64,000 bases of DNA from Gloeopeniophorella convolvens (GCA_022496205.1 WTXD01000048.1:124001-188000); one strand, 5' to 3'. Counted from the stretch's first letter, positions 12,064 through 24,398 are shown. The notes: generated from the sequence alone by a model not told the origin. Made by a program: numbers and translations.

Positions 12064-12172
12064 ATGGCGCTGCTAGACACGCGCAGACTCAGAGGCAGCT
12101 ACCTCGTGCGCACCTTCGCGCCCGACCTGCTCGTTGCCGTACTCCGCTTCGCCTAGGTGACCCTCACCATCG
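12064..12172 (+). pseudogene. P2: exon-1 remnant of the phosphoesterase
   Basis: ATGGCGCTGCTAGACACGCG begins exon 1 as in P8 and continues LVRTFAPDLLVAVLRFA. TGG is TAG at 12154-12156, the same codon that is lost in P1. Homology stops at about 12172, where the boundary block of the next unit begins. The rest of P2 and all of B2 have been deleted. Confidence 0.75.
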
Positions 12173-12240
12173 AGCCGTACAGTACAGCTATAGCTAGAAG
12201 ATAACACGGATCGGAAAGAAGCAATGACATCCGACACGTT
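12173..12240. repeat. Array boundary block, copy 2 (at a deletion junction)
   Basis: gagccgtacagtacagctat and the following tagctagaagataacacgga match the other boundary blocks. Its left edge is joined directly to P2 exon 1. Confidence 0.6.
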
Positions 12241-12437
12241 CACTACAACAGAGCAAGGACCCCAGCGGCTAGGGTTAGGGAGGCGCACCAGTCCGAGAGA
12301 GATGAAGCGGTAGCCAGCGCGAACGCCTTTCACCGCACTGCTGATCGACATGGAGGGACCTGAGCGTTGTGATACGACAGGACCCTCATGGCCGTATCGA
12401 GGAGAGAGATTGAGAGCGCCGACTAACCAGCGGTGTC

Positions 12438-14811
12438 TTAGGCTCGGTGAAGCAACGATGCCATAAGAACCTCTTCTTGCTGGATCATGGATGACGCGAT
12501 GGGTGAGGAACGGGATGGCTCTGTGGCATTGCCTGACGCATGGGATGGAGCTGACGCGTCCACCATGGGAGCACCAGAACCTGGTGAGGCGGAGCCAATC
12601 AAAAGTGTTGCGGAGGGTTCGCGCGTGGTCGATAGGGAGGAGGCCGAGGGGGTCGCGGGCTGAGAGCACGGGGTAGCTTGAGCGTCGGTAGTGCCTTCAT
12701 CAGATGGCGGTGAGACGGCATTGGATGCGGATGAAGAAGTGGGATTGCCATGCGAGTGATGTGATTGGCGATTATGAGTATCAGGGCGTTGCGCCCGCAC
12801 GGTATGGCACGCGGGGTCTGGGCACGAAGGAAGAGTGGGTAAAATGTCAGGTAGCTCCGGCCAGTCGAAGGGCTTGGTTCTCCGTAAATCGAAGGGAAAG
12901 GCGAGTTCCGGGTGCAAGGAAATGAAGAGGTGGCGCATGAAGTCAAGGGCTTCGAGGCTGGTTTGGCGACGATCTTCGCTTTCGCTCGAATCGCCAAACT
13001 GCCGTTTTGCTAAGTCCACGACGCCATTCCAGACCTCGCAGAACTGTCGCTGCAGCTCGGGAAGTGTGTCCCTCATGAGAATAGGTTTGTCCCCCGTAAT
13101 CTGCTCAAGGTCTCCGGCATCGATATAGCGTGGCGAAACAAAGAGGCTGCGGCGCACAAAGCACAGGAGATTTGCGAGCAATATGCTGTCGCCGTGTGAA
13201 GTATACTGCCGAAGGGTGTTTTCAGTGACGTCAAACTGGTGCATCATCACAGGGAACCAGCGCTCATCGGACCGGCCAATAGACGCGGTAAACAAGGCGT
13301 GATGAACTGAGCCTCGTTGGCAACATGGTTGTCGTTATCGTTGTCGGCAAGTATATTGGCCACAGCTCCGTAGTTGATCCACTTGTAGTATGAGGTGGGT
13401 CCAAAGGAGTAAAAATGCATACTGGAGGGTATAAAACCTCCAGCCTCAAAGGCCTTGACGCATAGAGCACTCCTCCGCATTGCCACATCTTCCGATATGA
13501 TATCGGAAGACAACGAACGCACCATGAACCCTAGGACCATATCACCAAGTCCTTTGGTGGAGATGCCCTGCCCCATCAGGACCTCAGACGGGGTTTCAAT
13601 TGCCTCTGAACGATAGAAACCAGGGATGCCGATAATGAGTCGCTCCATCTCGTGGTCCTCGTCCAAAGTGAGAATGAACGACTGGATCGCCCTGGAGTCA
13701 ATCTCCTGAGGCTGTTGAAGAGCGGCCCGCTTGACCTCATTGATCATGCCATGCGAACGGTGGCTGAGGCGTCTTTTCCAGCGAGTGAAAAAGGTTATGA
13801 AGCCACCTTTTCCCATTAATCGATTGTCCCAGATATCTAATAGACCCGCCGAGGTCCATGACCGTGGCGGCAGGGGTAGCTTGTAAAGGTAGGTGAGAAT
13901 ACTGAATACCACTCGCTGTACCCCAACATCGCAGAACCACAGCATAGTGGAGAGCGGGGTGTGGAAGGGACTGTCGTGGCGAATGAGGGGGATTGGGCTA
14001 GCAAACAGATACAGGCTAGCGGATGCAGAGATGCAGGAAAGGATCGCCTTGAAGACAATGCTGTTGATTCCGATGAGGAAGACAGCGAGACCGGTGAAGA
14101 ATAGGAAAACCGAAGCATGAAGTAAACCGGGTAGCGCCTCGACGACCGATGGGAGGTAAAATTTGTCCACGCCTTCCTTGAGGTAGTTGCGGATGCGTGC
14201 GCGCTTGTGGGGAACATGAGCCGGCCTGGTGAGTCGAAGATATCGTCGCGCCCACTGCTGTAACAACGTCGCCAGGAGTGCACATGTCAGGCTGATGACG
14301 AGACTGAGGAGCCACAGGACACTGACCCATATCGCAGACACGGACGGCGAGAAGGATGAGGGGTCGGGGAGTGAAGGGAGGGGGTGGAGGCGTTGCCATT
14401 GTCTGGGGTAGAGAGCTGGTAGAGACGGGCGAGGTAGAAGGCGGATGTGTCTTGTGAGTTCTGAGTCAGACTCTGGAGCGAGATTCCCAAGAACGTCGCA
14501 ACGGTCGCAGAGAAAAGACCCGTCTGATGCGAGGCATAAGTCATACGGAGATTCGAGAGCGTCGAGGACGTACGAAAACGAGAATTCCATCGGCATCGCC
14601 CTTCCAGCTCTCAGTCATCTTGTCGTCGTCTTTCTCGGCCCTCTCGAGGAAGAATGAGAAAATCGCTCCGGAACCGTCGGTGAAATTAGTTTCTGGCCGA
14701 ACTTTGCCGGGAACATCTGACACGCCGCCGTAGTGAGTTTCATTGTAGGCCAACTGTGAGTGAACGGTACTCACTCTGTCCAGTAGCCCCCATCTCGATA
14801 TGCTCTGCCAT
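12438..14811 (-). pseudogene. DUF6535 gene A3 (two frameshifts)
   Basis: Exon 1 (14811-14775) and exon 2 (14716-14574) are normal and keep phase. Exon 3 starts at 14523 with TGLFSATVATFLGISLQSL. A one-base loss in a G-rich run near 14382 breaks the frame between DNGNAST and LPDPSSF. A second loss near 13298, in the sequence equivalent to ITALFTASIG, breaks it again before FTASIGRSDERWFPVMM. Between and after these the protein sequence is well conserved (IWVSVLWLLSLVISLTCALL; FYLPSVVEALPGLLHASV), and the last 285 codons end at 12438. It is paired head-to-head with P3. Confidence 0.75.
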
Positions 14812-15060
14812 TATGTGCCCTGCGAGAGTGGTGGCACTTGGCAAGGCGCAGTCCTTGTACCAGAGCGCGTGTTGGGAGGGAGCGCAAGGAACGCGGCGTG
14901 GGTTTGTTTCCGGACTCGGAAGCGGGATCGCGTTGCACGATCGATGTCAACTGCCAGCGGTGCGCTCAACTCCCACACAGTGTACTCTCCCCACCCCTTC
15001 GGTCCTATTCCCATCCATCGCCACCCTCCCAGAACCGAAACACGCATCCGCTCGACATGA

Positions 15061-16960
15061 ATGGCGCTCTTCGACACGCGCAGACTCAGGAGCGGTCGCC
15101 TCGTGCGCACCTTCGCGCCCGACCTGCTCGTCGCCGCGCTCCACTTCGCCCGGGTGACCCTCGTCATCTGGGGTGAGATTGGCGTGTTCTTCTACGCGCG
15201 CTCCGGCTGCCGTTGGCCCACGCCCGCGTTTGCGACGTCCTCCCAGGTGCAACTGCTTCTCTCTCCGCGCTCCCCGCCGGCTCACTGTCCCGCACCCAGG
15301 ACACGACCCGTATTCTGATCATCGCCGACGCGCAGGTCCCCGCGCCATCCCGGACAGGTAGACGCTCTCGGGCGTGTTCCGGGGGATGTATATGCGCCGC
15401 GCGTGGGGGTGACGTGCCGTCTGCGTCCGCAGATGGTGTTCTTCCTTGGAGACACGCTCACGCACAGTCGCGCGATCGAGTTGGATGAAGCGTGCGTGTG
15501 CAGCCCCCATTCTCATTGGTGTTGAACACATCCCACAGGTTCGCGCATTACGTGCAGCATTTCCACACCTTTTTCCCGCTCGACGCCGGACTCAAGGTGC
15601 GATACGTCCCAGGCACCACAGACGTCAGGTGTGCCTCTCCCCTACTCTTCCGATCCTATCATTCTGACATGAACGCACGCCAGCCTCGGTGTGTCGAATG
15701 CGTCACCAAGCACGTCCGCCAGCGCTTCGAGCACTACTTTGGGCGCGTGAACCAGCACCTGTCGGTGGCGAACCATTCTCTGGTGCTGCTGGACGCGCCC
15801 GGCATCGTCGACGAGGACTCAACCGGGTGGGGTACAGCACGTCTTTCGGGAAGTGGATCCCGATGCGCGACGGCGTGATAGAGTTTGTCAAGGGCCTCGC
15901 GGCAGGTGCGCCTCATCGCTTTGTGCTGTACTGACACCATCGCTCACACGCCGTAGACGAGCCGCATGACCCGGTGATGCTCTTCAGCTACATCCCGCTG
16001 CACGGCGCCGAGTCCAAGACGTGAGGGCCTCTGCGCGAGCTTGGGACGATCCACCGCGTCGTTGGACACGGTTGGCAAAAGGTGCTCGGGAAGCAGACGT
16101 CGAAGTTCCTGCTTGAGAACCTACGCCCCGCGCGGTCTTCAGGTACGTCCGCGCTGTTCATCCCCAAGGAAAGCTACTGACCCCGCCCACGGCGCAGATG
16201 ACAGAGACTACTGCAACATCGCACACACTACCCGGTCCTGAAGGGCGTACGATCCACGAAGTCATGGTCAAGTCGTACTCGCCCGTGCAGCACATTGTGC
16301 AGCCGGCCTGCACCTCCTCGCGCCCTCCGCGGGCAGTTCGCGCGTGCATGTGCCGTGCACGCTCTCGCGCACGTTCCGTACAGCTGTGCGTCCCCGCGGC
16401 GTGCGCGACGGTCCTCATGCCGCTCCTCGCGCACACGTGCCACGCGGCCACCGCGGCGCACCTGGGCCTCGCGACCGCGTCGCTGCTGCCCTCACACACA
16501 AACCTCGCCGCGCCGCGCGTTTCCACCACGCCATCGCCGTAGTCCGCCTTGTCGACCTACTCGTACTCGTACGCATAGTCAACACGCCCCCGCGGCGCGA
16601 CGCGCACATCGTAGGCCCGGGCCGCGACACCTCGTGCGGGCTGCTCTGGGTCGCTGCACAGGCGCAGGTCGCGTACGATTCACGCAGCGTCGGCCACGGC
16701 TGGCAGATGACGCTCGGCAAGCAGGCATCGCGATTCCCGCTTAGGATCCTGGGCCCCGCCGCACCTCCACCCCCGCCCGACGTCCGGCGGGTCCGCAGTG
16801 CCGACGACAATGACGACTGCGACGGAACACACACGTTCCCGCGTTGAGAACACCAACTACGAGGTTACGGTCAAACCGTACTCGCCCGCGCTGTGCGTTG
16901 TGCCCTGCACAGTGCGTGTCGCAAGCCTGCTCTTCCCGTGGGATCCGGCCGCGTGATACA
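15061..16960 (+). pseudogene. Phosphoesterase P3 (decayed, with duplicated 3' module)
   Basis: Exon 1 is open (MALFDTRRLRSGRLVRTFAP) and the first metal motif IIADAQVPAPS survives. A one-base loss near 15345, followed by TAG, destroys exon 2. GTTDVR replaces GNADVG near 15615. SKHVRQRFEHYFGRVNQHLS and HSLVLLDAPGIVDED follow near 15700-15820, then SYIPLHGAESK near 15990 and a DDRDYC-like segment near 16205. A second, diverged copy of the exon 5-6 module begins near 16610 (GHGWQMTLGKQASRFPL; DDNDDCDGTHTFP) and ends with the shared tail near 16890-16960. Confidence 0.75.
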
Positions 16961-17339
16961 ACCATCGTACCCATCCTCCCCGAGTCCAATGGCAACGAGG
17001 TCCCTACTAGTGGCCGCATGTTATCAGTGCTGTAAATCGGGGCACCGTCCAGGCCCAGATACAGTCCTGTGGTCTTGGAGACGATCGAGAACTAACATAG
17101 GGTGGTACTGTACCGGGGCCGAGGATTCTCTAACCCGTTGGTTCGTGTACGTATGGTGGGCGGCATGGGCGGTGGCATTGGCAACGGCGAATATGGCATT
17201 GGAGATACGTACGGGAATGGCGTGTGAGGCGGTTTGCAGACCCAGGGCCGAGCTTTAGTACTTTAGTCGCGGAACAAGTTCTGCGCTGTCGAAGCTTGTC
17301 GGAGACGCGTCATGCTAGAACAGCAAAAGCAATACGTCC

Positions 17340-17367
17340 ATTGATTGGCTGAGGCGGAGTGCACGTG
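17340..17367 (+). promoter_or_regulatory. Conserved CCAAT + CACGTG module of B3
   Basis: ATTGATTGG at 17340 and CACGTG at 17362, the same 22-bp offset as at B1, B4 and B7. Confidence 0.55.
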
Positions 17368-17445
17368 ATGCCGGGGTGCGGGCAACTTTTGTGCGTGAGC
17401 TCAATCGACAACTTCCGCGCGGTGCTTGCACTCGCAACATCACAA

Positions 17446-18350
17446 TGCAACAACTTTCCAGCTTCCAGGAGTGCCGTTTCACTCTGTTTTACCTTTTGGC
17501 CCCTCGCCCCAGTGATCTCTCTTATAATTAACATGAACTTGCCGAGAGGCTCCCTCCCTATGCGTGTCCCCCCCCCCCCCCCTTCAAATTTTGACTAGGA
17601 CCCCGCAATGTCTCAGTCCCGAATTGGAGACGGACGGATAATACCCACCTCTGTTGGACCAGGTCAGTTTCCCTTCGCTGCTTCATAGCTCCCGTTGGTA
17701 GACCACTCCTCACAGGTATCAATGGCAACTCCACCGTACCGCCATCTGGCGCCCCTGCGTCCAAGCACGATGGGAGCAACTTCACACATGGGTCCGGGTC
17801 CATCTTCACCATCTTTCTCGAAAAGGCCGCGAAAGATGACGATAGGATGACCGAGAGCTGGAAGGGCGACGCAGATAGTACTCTCGTGTTTGTGCGTCCT
17901 ACATCCCTCGTTTTCGCCCTGCCATGTCGCCTCACGACGCTCACCCCAGACTGGCCTTTTTGTTGCTACCGTTGCGATAATAATATCACACCCGAGCCTG
18001 ACCTAGAACTCTTGAGACACCTCTCCTTGCTACCTCGCTTGCGTGTACCAGCTCTGCCATGGTTGATGACCTCCTCAACGACTCGTCTCCCATCACCCTT
18101 CATCCTCTCCCTAATTCGTCGTCCTTCTCCCGTTTAATCTGTCATTTGGGTAAATGTCCTCTGGTTTCTGAGCCTCACATGCGCCCTTCTCGCAACCTTG
18201 TTCCAGCAGTAGGTGCGTCACCATCTGCGACTGACCAGGCCATCAAAAACCCCGCACAAGCGTACCCGGATCTGCACATTCTTCAGAGAAGGAGTCTACA
18301 AACTCTATATCCCTGTGGTTGTCGAAGCGTTAACTCACAATAGAATCGCC
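17446..18350 (+). pseudogene. DUF6535 gene B3 (5' part only, decayed)
   Basis: The B start is preserved at 17608 (MSQSRIGDGRIIPTSVGPG, then donor gtcag). Exon 2 has GNSTVPPSGAPASKHDGSN-like coding, then HGSGSIFTIFLEKAAK and ESWKGDADSTLVF. The membrane region is degraded: DQAIKNPAQAYPDLHILQRR is a frame-shifted relic of the HKRARIR region, and the copy stops near VDKLYIPVVVEA at about 18340. Everything downstream found in other B copies is missing. Confidence 0.65.
17568..17582. repeat. C15 homopolymer in B3 leader
   Basis: A run of 15 C lies between the leader ORF remnant and the B3 start codon; other B copies have no such run there. Confidence 0.85.
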
Positions 18351-19011
18351 GTCTAGGCGAAGTAAGTAAGGGTGGGTACAAGCGGTATGGTACTGGAGCT
18401 CACCTCAGTCTCGTGCGCTCTAATAGACACGGAACTGAGGGACAAAAACTTCGGGGACAGTGGCTTGACCCCCGGGCATCACAGTTGTACAATGCCATGG
18501 TGATCGGTCCAATAGAAACAAAGATATGGCCCCTGCGGCGAGGCCGCAGTGCGAGCACGCACAAGTCGAAATCCCCGGGCCGCCTGTTGAATGTACGTCG
18601 ATTCTCGGCAAACACAGTGTTCGCGCATCGTAAATACATCACTTCAATACTACTTAGGGTCCATAATAAAACCATGTTGATTGGCTGCCGCGCACGCTTG
18701 ATGCCATGCGCGCACGACACTGACTTTCGCTCGGGTGTGGGGAGAGCTCGCGTACATGCGCTGCGCGCGCGATCCGATCGCAACACCACCGGCCCGGGTC
18801 GTAGAGTCAACACAACGAAAGACTGTGCACGCGTTTGTCCGCACGCGCGCGCCACGAAACGAAAGTCAAAACGAAAGTCCAATTCCAACGCAAACGCTCT
18901 TCGCAGGGCCGCCAACTGGTCCCGAGGCATCGCAGCCGGGAGAATCTGGCCGCGAGAGAGCTACCGTACCATCATGGCCGTCATGTGGAAGAGATGGCTC
19001 TGGTGCGCTCG
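18351..19011. other. Unassigned spacer between B3 and A4
   Basis: No gene or array element is recognised. It lacks the boundary block found before other A genes. Both strands have open frames of about 130-200 codons without recognisable motifs, which I read as chance in GC-rich DNA. Confidence 0.4.
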
Positions 19012-21277
19012 CTAGTCCAGCCGAAAGTTGGTCCACGTCGACCGGGGGCACCGTAACGGTTTCGTGCAAGATCGCGGAGACGTCACTTGGGGACGGGGAA
19101 TCCGGAGGCGTCGTGAGATAGAATAACGGTGAAGTGACTCTGAAAAGTCGATTGATGGTAACACTGGATGGTCTTGGTTGGCGCTGGAAGAGGTTGCGGA
19201 ATCACTAAGTTGACTACCAGATGCGGAGGAAGGTGAAATGTCCGTGGACGAAGGTGATAGGGTGGAATAATCACGCCGTGTATATGTGGAGGCATGCTGC
19301 GGATCGGTACAGAATGAAGGCGTCGTGCGCTCGCCTATCTGAATATGGGTGTCGTGATCCGGGTGCAAGGTACGGAAGAGGTGCCACAGGACCTCTAGGG
19401 CTGCCAAGCTGTTGCTGCGGAGAATATCATTGTGGTCGTGACGATCGTTCATGATTGCCAAAGCGACAATTGAGTTCCAGGTGTCGCAGAATTCGTGCTG
19501 GAGCTCCGGTGATGTGTTTTTGATCTGGAGAAGCGTAAGCATCACTACTTCATCCTCTTCACTATCACGGATGCAGTGCCCGAATTCGAAAACAGTCCCT
19601 CGAATATAGTGGAGGAGATTTGCGAGTAGCAAGTTGTCACCATGTGAAATATACCGCCGGAGGGTGGGTTCAGGAATAACCAGTTGACGCACCATCACAG
19701 GCAACCAGCGCGCATCAAATCGACCGATTGTTGCAGTGAACTTTGCAATGACAAGACGAAGGTAACGTGCCATATGTGGGTCAGAAGAGTCATGGACTAA
19801 AGCTGCCGCTAGAAGTCCGAAATGTATCATCTTGACTGATAATGGGGAGTGGATGAAAATGTAGTAGTTGAGCATACGCCAGTCGAGCATTGAGCGTTCG
19901 GCTTCGAAGGCCTTCATACATATCGCATTTCTCCGCATTGCTACGCTTTCTGGGACCGTATCGGAAGACGAGCGCTCCATGAACGCCAGGATGAGGCTTC
20001 CTAAGTCTGTGGCGGAAATACCCTGGCCCATCAACACTTCGGTAGGTCGCGGGACTGCCATCGACTCGCAGAAGCCAGGGATGCCAGCAATGAGTCTCTC
20101 AAGATCGTGATCCTCGTCTAGGGTCAAGATAAACGACTGTATTGCCCTGGCATCGACGTCCGGGGATTGATTTAAGGCTGCCCGCTCAACTTCTTTGCCT
20201 ATGCCTTGGAAACGATTATTCAGATAAACTTTCCAGCGAGTGAATAGGCCCATAAAACCACCACGCGCCACCGGGAAAATATCCCACAGAGGTATCTGCG
20301 CGGGGTGGGGAAATGGCGGTGGTGGGGATGGCCTGTACAAACATTTGATGGTGCGAAACAGCGCCCATTGTGCCCAGGCATCACTAAACCAAAAGAGAGT
20401 GGAAAGCGGCGTGTGGTATGGGGTATTGTGGCGGAATAAAGGAAGCAAGCTGGCAAGAAGATAGAAGCCAGATGATGCAGAGATGCAAGAAACGATCGCC
20501 GTGAATACAACGACATTGGTCCCGGCGAGGAAGACGGAGAGGCCGACGAAGAATAGAAAGACAGAGACATGAAGAAGGCCCGGCAGAGCCTCGACAACTG
20601 ATGGGAGATAAAACTTGTCGACCCCTTCCTTGAGGTAATTGCGGATGCGTACGCGCTTGTGGAGAGGAGATCCCGGCCTCGCAAGTCGAAGGTAGCGGCG
20701 CGCCCACTGCTGCAGCAGTGTCGCCAAGAGTGCGCAGGTAAGACTAATGACGAGACTGAGAAGCCAGAGGACATTGACCCAGACGGCAGATGTAGATGGC
20801 GAGAAGTGCGAAGAGTCGGGGAGGGGAGGAAGGCGGATGGAGGTGGACGTATTGCCACCATCCGCTGCTGAGATCTGGTAGAGGTGTGCAAGATAGATGG
20901 CGGAGGTATCCTGAGAGTTCTGTCTGAGGCTTTGGAGTGATATTCCCAGGAACGTCGCGACAGTGGCTGAGAAAAGACCGGTCTAAGGTAGTGACGATGT
21001 GAGTAGGCGGACGAATCGTTTTGAAAAACGGGAACGCACGAAGACAAGGATACCATCCGCATCTCCTTTCCAATTTTCTATCATCCTGTCATCGTCTTTC
21101 TCGGTCCTCTCTAGGAAAAATGAGAAGATTTCCCCAGACCCGTCTGTGGGATGGTTCTCTGGCTGAGCTCTGGAGTTGTCATCTGGAAATGTCCGCGTCA
21201 TGTTCTAGATATGGATTGCTGTCGATGTACTAGGGCGAGGGCGACTCACTCTGTCCGGTCGTCGTTGCGTGTGACAT
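19012..21277 (-). CDS. DUF6535 membrane protein A4 (intact, diverged)
   Basis: Exons 21277-21250, 21182-21040 and 20982-19012 give 713 residues. It begins MSHATTTGQN, shorter than its neighbours. Exon 2 has the same 143-nt length and phase, with TDGSGEIFSFFLERTEK and ENWKGDADGILVF. Exon 3 encodes TGLFSATVATFLGISLQSL, WVNVLWLLSLVISLTCALLA, QQWARRYLRLARPGS and GLLHVSVFLFFVGLSVFLAG, followed by a long Ser-rich tail. It is clearly more diverged than the other A genes, for example TIKCLYRPSPPPP for ILTCFYKLPPPP. A vestigial copy of the usual A exon 1 remains 200 bp upstream (21497-21539), so this gene seems to have replaced or been placed beside the unit's original A gene. No internal stops were found. 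Confidence 0.8.
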
Positions 21278-21496
21278 CGGAAGCCCTGAGGATGGTAGGA
21301 AACTAGATAGAGGAAGTAGGCGATTCGGAAGGTTAAAGGCAAGCTGTGCATGATGCGTGAATCAACGGGCAAAGTCGAGTCCGAGCTAGTCTCCGTAACA
21401 GATTGGCCAAGTGAAGACAGTTGTTCACATGTACGGTCCGAGCCTTTCCCAGCCTTTCTTCCATATGTAGGTCAGCCGTGGGTGAGCCATACTTAA

Positions 21497-21539
21497 TATG
21501 TGCAGCAGGCATCGGGCCCATCTCAGTATTCTGTGCCAT
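21497..21539 (-). pseudogene. Orphan A-type exon 1 beside P4
   Basis: ATGGCACAGAATACTGAGAT and the following codons (MAQNTEMGPMPAAH) match exon 1 of A2 and A5. The donor is damaged (ATATTAAGT in place of ACAGTGAGT) and no matching exon 2 follows. Confidence 0.6.
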
Positions 21540-21846
21540 TGTGTGCACCGCGATAGTAGCGGTGACTTGGCAAGGTATAGTCCTTGTACCAGAACGTGTG
21601 TTGGGAGCGAGGCAGCGCAAGGCCAATGATGAGTCAACGCGGGGCAACGCGGATTCAATCCAGTGTGGGTTCAAGTTGTTCAATCCCGAACTCGCGGCGA
21701 TCGGAAGCGATCCATGTCGACCGCCAACAGTCCGCTCAACTCCCACGCAGCGTACTCTCCCCTCTTTCTTTCTATTCCCGTCCATCGTTGCCAACGACGA
21801 ACTTCGGAACATCATTGCACGCGAACCCCACACCCACTCAGCGTGA

Positions 21847-23785
21847 ATGGCGCTGCTAGACACGCGCTGACTCAGAAGCAGCTACCTCATCCGCACCTTC
21901 GCGCCCGACCTGCTCGTTGCCGCACTCCGCTTCGCCTGGGTGGTCCTCACTATCTGTGGCGAGATCGGCGCGTTTTTCTACGCGCTCTCCGGCTGCCGCT
22001 GGCCTGCACTCGCGCTCACCACGTCCGCTCAGGTGCGCCCGCTTCTCTCTCTCTGCGCGCCCCGCCGGCTCACGTTCTCGCACGTAGGACACGATCCATA
22101 TTTTACTCATCGCCGACGCGCAGGTCCCCGCGCCATCTTTGGACGGGTGGACGTTCTCCGGCGTGTTTCGCGCGGTGTATATGCGCTGCGTGTGGGCGAT
22201 GACGCGCCGTTTGCGTCCGCAGATGGTGCTCTTCCTCGAGGACATGCTCACGCACGGGCGCGCGATCGAGCCGGATGAAGAGTACGTGCGCAAGCTATGG
22301 CTATCGCCTTCCAGTACGCGCCGCCTGTCTGAGCGTTTCCTGCCCACAGGTTCGTGCGGTACGTGCAACACTTTCACGAGCTTTTCCCAGTCGACGCTGG
22401 GATCGACGTGCGGTACATCCCAGGAAACGCGGACGTCGGGTGCGCCTCCCCCCTGAACTTCCAATGTTATTATCCTGACTATAATCGTGCACCAGCCTCG
22501 GCGTATCGAATGCGTTCACCAAACACGTCCGGCAGCGCTACGAGCGCCGCTTTGGGCGCGTGAACCAGCACCTGTCAGTAGCAAACCATTCGCTGGTCCT
22601 GCTCGACGCGCCCGGGATCGTCGACGAGGACTACAACCGCGTAGGGCACAGCACGTCGTTCGAGGAGTGGATCCCGATGCGCGACGGGGCGATCGAGTTT
22701 GTCAAAGGTCTCGCTGCAGGTGCGTTCTACCGCCGTGTCGCGCAGCCCGCCGCTCATCCGCCGCAGACGGGCAGCAGGATCCGGTGATCCTGTTTAGTCA
22801 CATCCCGCTGCACCGCGCCGAGTCGAAGGGGTGCGGGCCGCTGCGCGAGCGCGGGACGATCCATCGCGGCGTCGGGCACAGGTGGCAGAAGACGCTCGGG
22901 AAGCAGACGTCGTCGTTCCTGCTCGAGAGCTTGCGCCCTGTGGCGATCTTCAGGTACGCCAGTACCATCCATCCCCATGCTCACCCACCGACGCCCCCGC
23001 AGCGCCGACGACAGGGACTACTGCGACGTGACGCACGCGCTTCCCGCCGTCGACGGGCGCACGACCGCCGTTCACGAAACCACAGTCAAGTCCTACTCAC
23101 CCGCGCGGCACATCTCACAACCAAGCCTGCACCTCCTCGCGCTCTCCTCCACCGGCACGCACGCCCACGCACCATGTGCGCTCCCTCGCGCATCAGGCAC
23201 GCCCACACGGCTATACGTCCCCGCAACCTGCCCGACAATCCTCCTGCTCCTCCTCGCGCACCCGCGCCGCACCACGCCGCGACTGCCGCGCGCCTGCGCC
23301 TCGCGACCGCCTCGCCCCTGCCCTCGCACGCGGACCTCGCCGCGCCCGCCGCGCCGTCGCCCTACTCCGCCTCGTCCGCCTACTCGTACTCGTACGCATA
23401 ATCCAACACGCCCCTGCGGGCCACGGCACCTTGTACGGGCCGCTCTGGGCCGCCACGAGCGCGGGACGTGAGGGGACGCGTCTGGACGCGTACGATTCAC
23501 ACGCGCCAGCCACGCCTGGCAGGAATAGACATCGCAGTTCCTATTCGAGAGCCTGCGGCCTGCCTCCATCTTCAGGCATCTCCACGTTACCCCAGGCACT
23601 TCCACCCCCACCCGACGTCCGGCGGGCTCGTAGTGCCAACGACAAGGACAACTACAATGTGACGCATGCACCGCCCATCGCCGAGGAGCGTGCGACCACG
23701 ACTCACGAGGTCATGGTCAAATCGTACTCACCCACGCGGCGCGTTGTGCCCCACACAGTACGTGTCGCACTGCTCTTCTTTTGAG
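21847..23785 (+). pseudogene. Phosphoesterase P4 (early TGA, duplicated 3' module)
   Basis: Apart from the first exon this is the best preserved copy after P8. AGA is TGA at 21868-21870, codon 8. Downstream, LLIADAQVPAPSLDG, FLEDMLTHGRAIEPDEE (glycine of the usual GDM motif replaced), RYIPGNADVG, YERRFGRVNQHLSVANHSLV, IVDEDYNRVGHSTSFEEW, LFSHIPLHRAESKGCG and ADDRDYCDVTHALPAVDG are all in the expected exons with usable splice sites. A later in-frame start could bypass the TGA but would lose the N-terminal membrane segment. From about 23430 a second diverged exon 5-6 module follows (SANDKDNYNVTHAPPIAEE; HEVMVKSYSP). Confidence 0.75.
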
Positions 23786-24100
23786 ATCCGCCCACGTGAT
23801 GCTGTGGGTCAGGGCGTCATAGGGCTTCATCCAAGTTTAGATACGGACCTGTGGTCCGGGAGGTGTGCGGGAATGGCGTACGAGGCGGTCTGGAGTCAGA
23901 CGGGAGGGGCTAGCGCGCGAACGCCCGTGGGCCCGAAGTGGGAGCTATCGAATGTATTGAGCCTGGATTCGTGGATAGGATATGTACCTTATGTACTAGC
24001 AATTCGCTGGCCTGTAAGTATAGGCCGCATGCTGGTCGTGGACACTTATCGAAGACGCGTCGCGCCAGGATAGCATGGCGCTGGATGGCGAGGGCCGTGC

Positions 24101-24398
24101 GCCCACACTGCCCGCACGCCAGAATACCTACCGGGAAAAAACCGTGAAAATCGTTGACGCGGCTGACTCATCCGGTTACAATACATACTTGGGAAGGATC
24201 CTATGAGAAAAGTTTAAATCTGGTGCAAAAAAGCCGTCAAGATTTCAAATCCATAGCTAAAAACAGGTCACGTTGTGAACATTTTTAGACTCCAGGACGG
24301 CTCCCTGCCCAGCAGATTCCCGTATACGTATGAAGCAGCCATTCCGGAAATTCTCATTTTTTTTTCCGGTAGGTATTCTGGCGCGCGGGCAGTGGGCC
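24101..24398. mobile_element. MITE-like element with ~35-bp terminal inverted repeats
   Basis: The left end (gcccacactgcccgcacgcc then agaatacctaccggg and an A-run) is the inverse complement of the right end (T-run, ccggtaggtattctg, gcgcgcgggcagtgggcc), apart from a two-base indel and a few mismatches. The other B promoters lack this roughly 300-bp AT-rich segment: there the CCAAT module follows directly after the cgaaagcaat/agcagcgcgttc-like sequence. It has no coding capacity. Exact ends and target-site duplication are unclear. Confidence 0.6.

Noticed and set aside
18413..19015. 200-codon plus-strand frame in the spacer before A4
   Set aside because: Basic low-information sequence (many Arg/Ser), no motif, no splice support; overlaps the A4 end.
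21001..21040. Non-canonical donor in A4 as evidence of decay
   Set aside because: The donor is gtgcgt, a normal GT site; exon 2 length (143 nt) and phase equal those of the other A genes.
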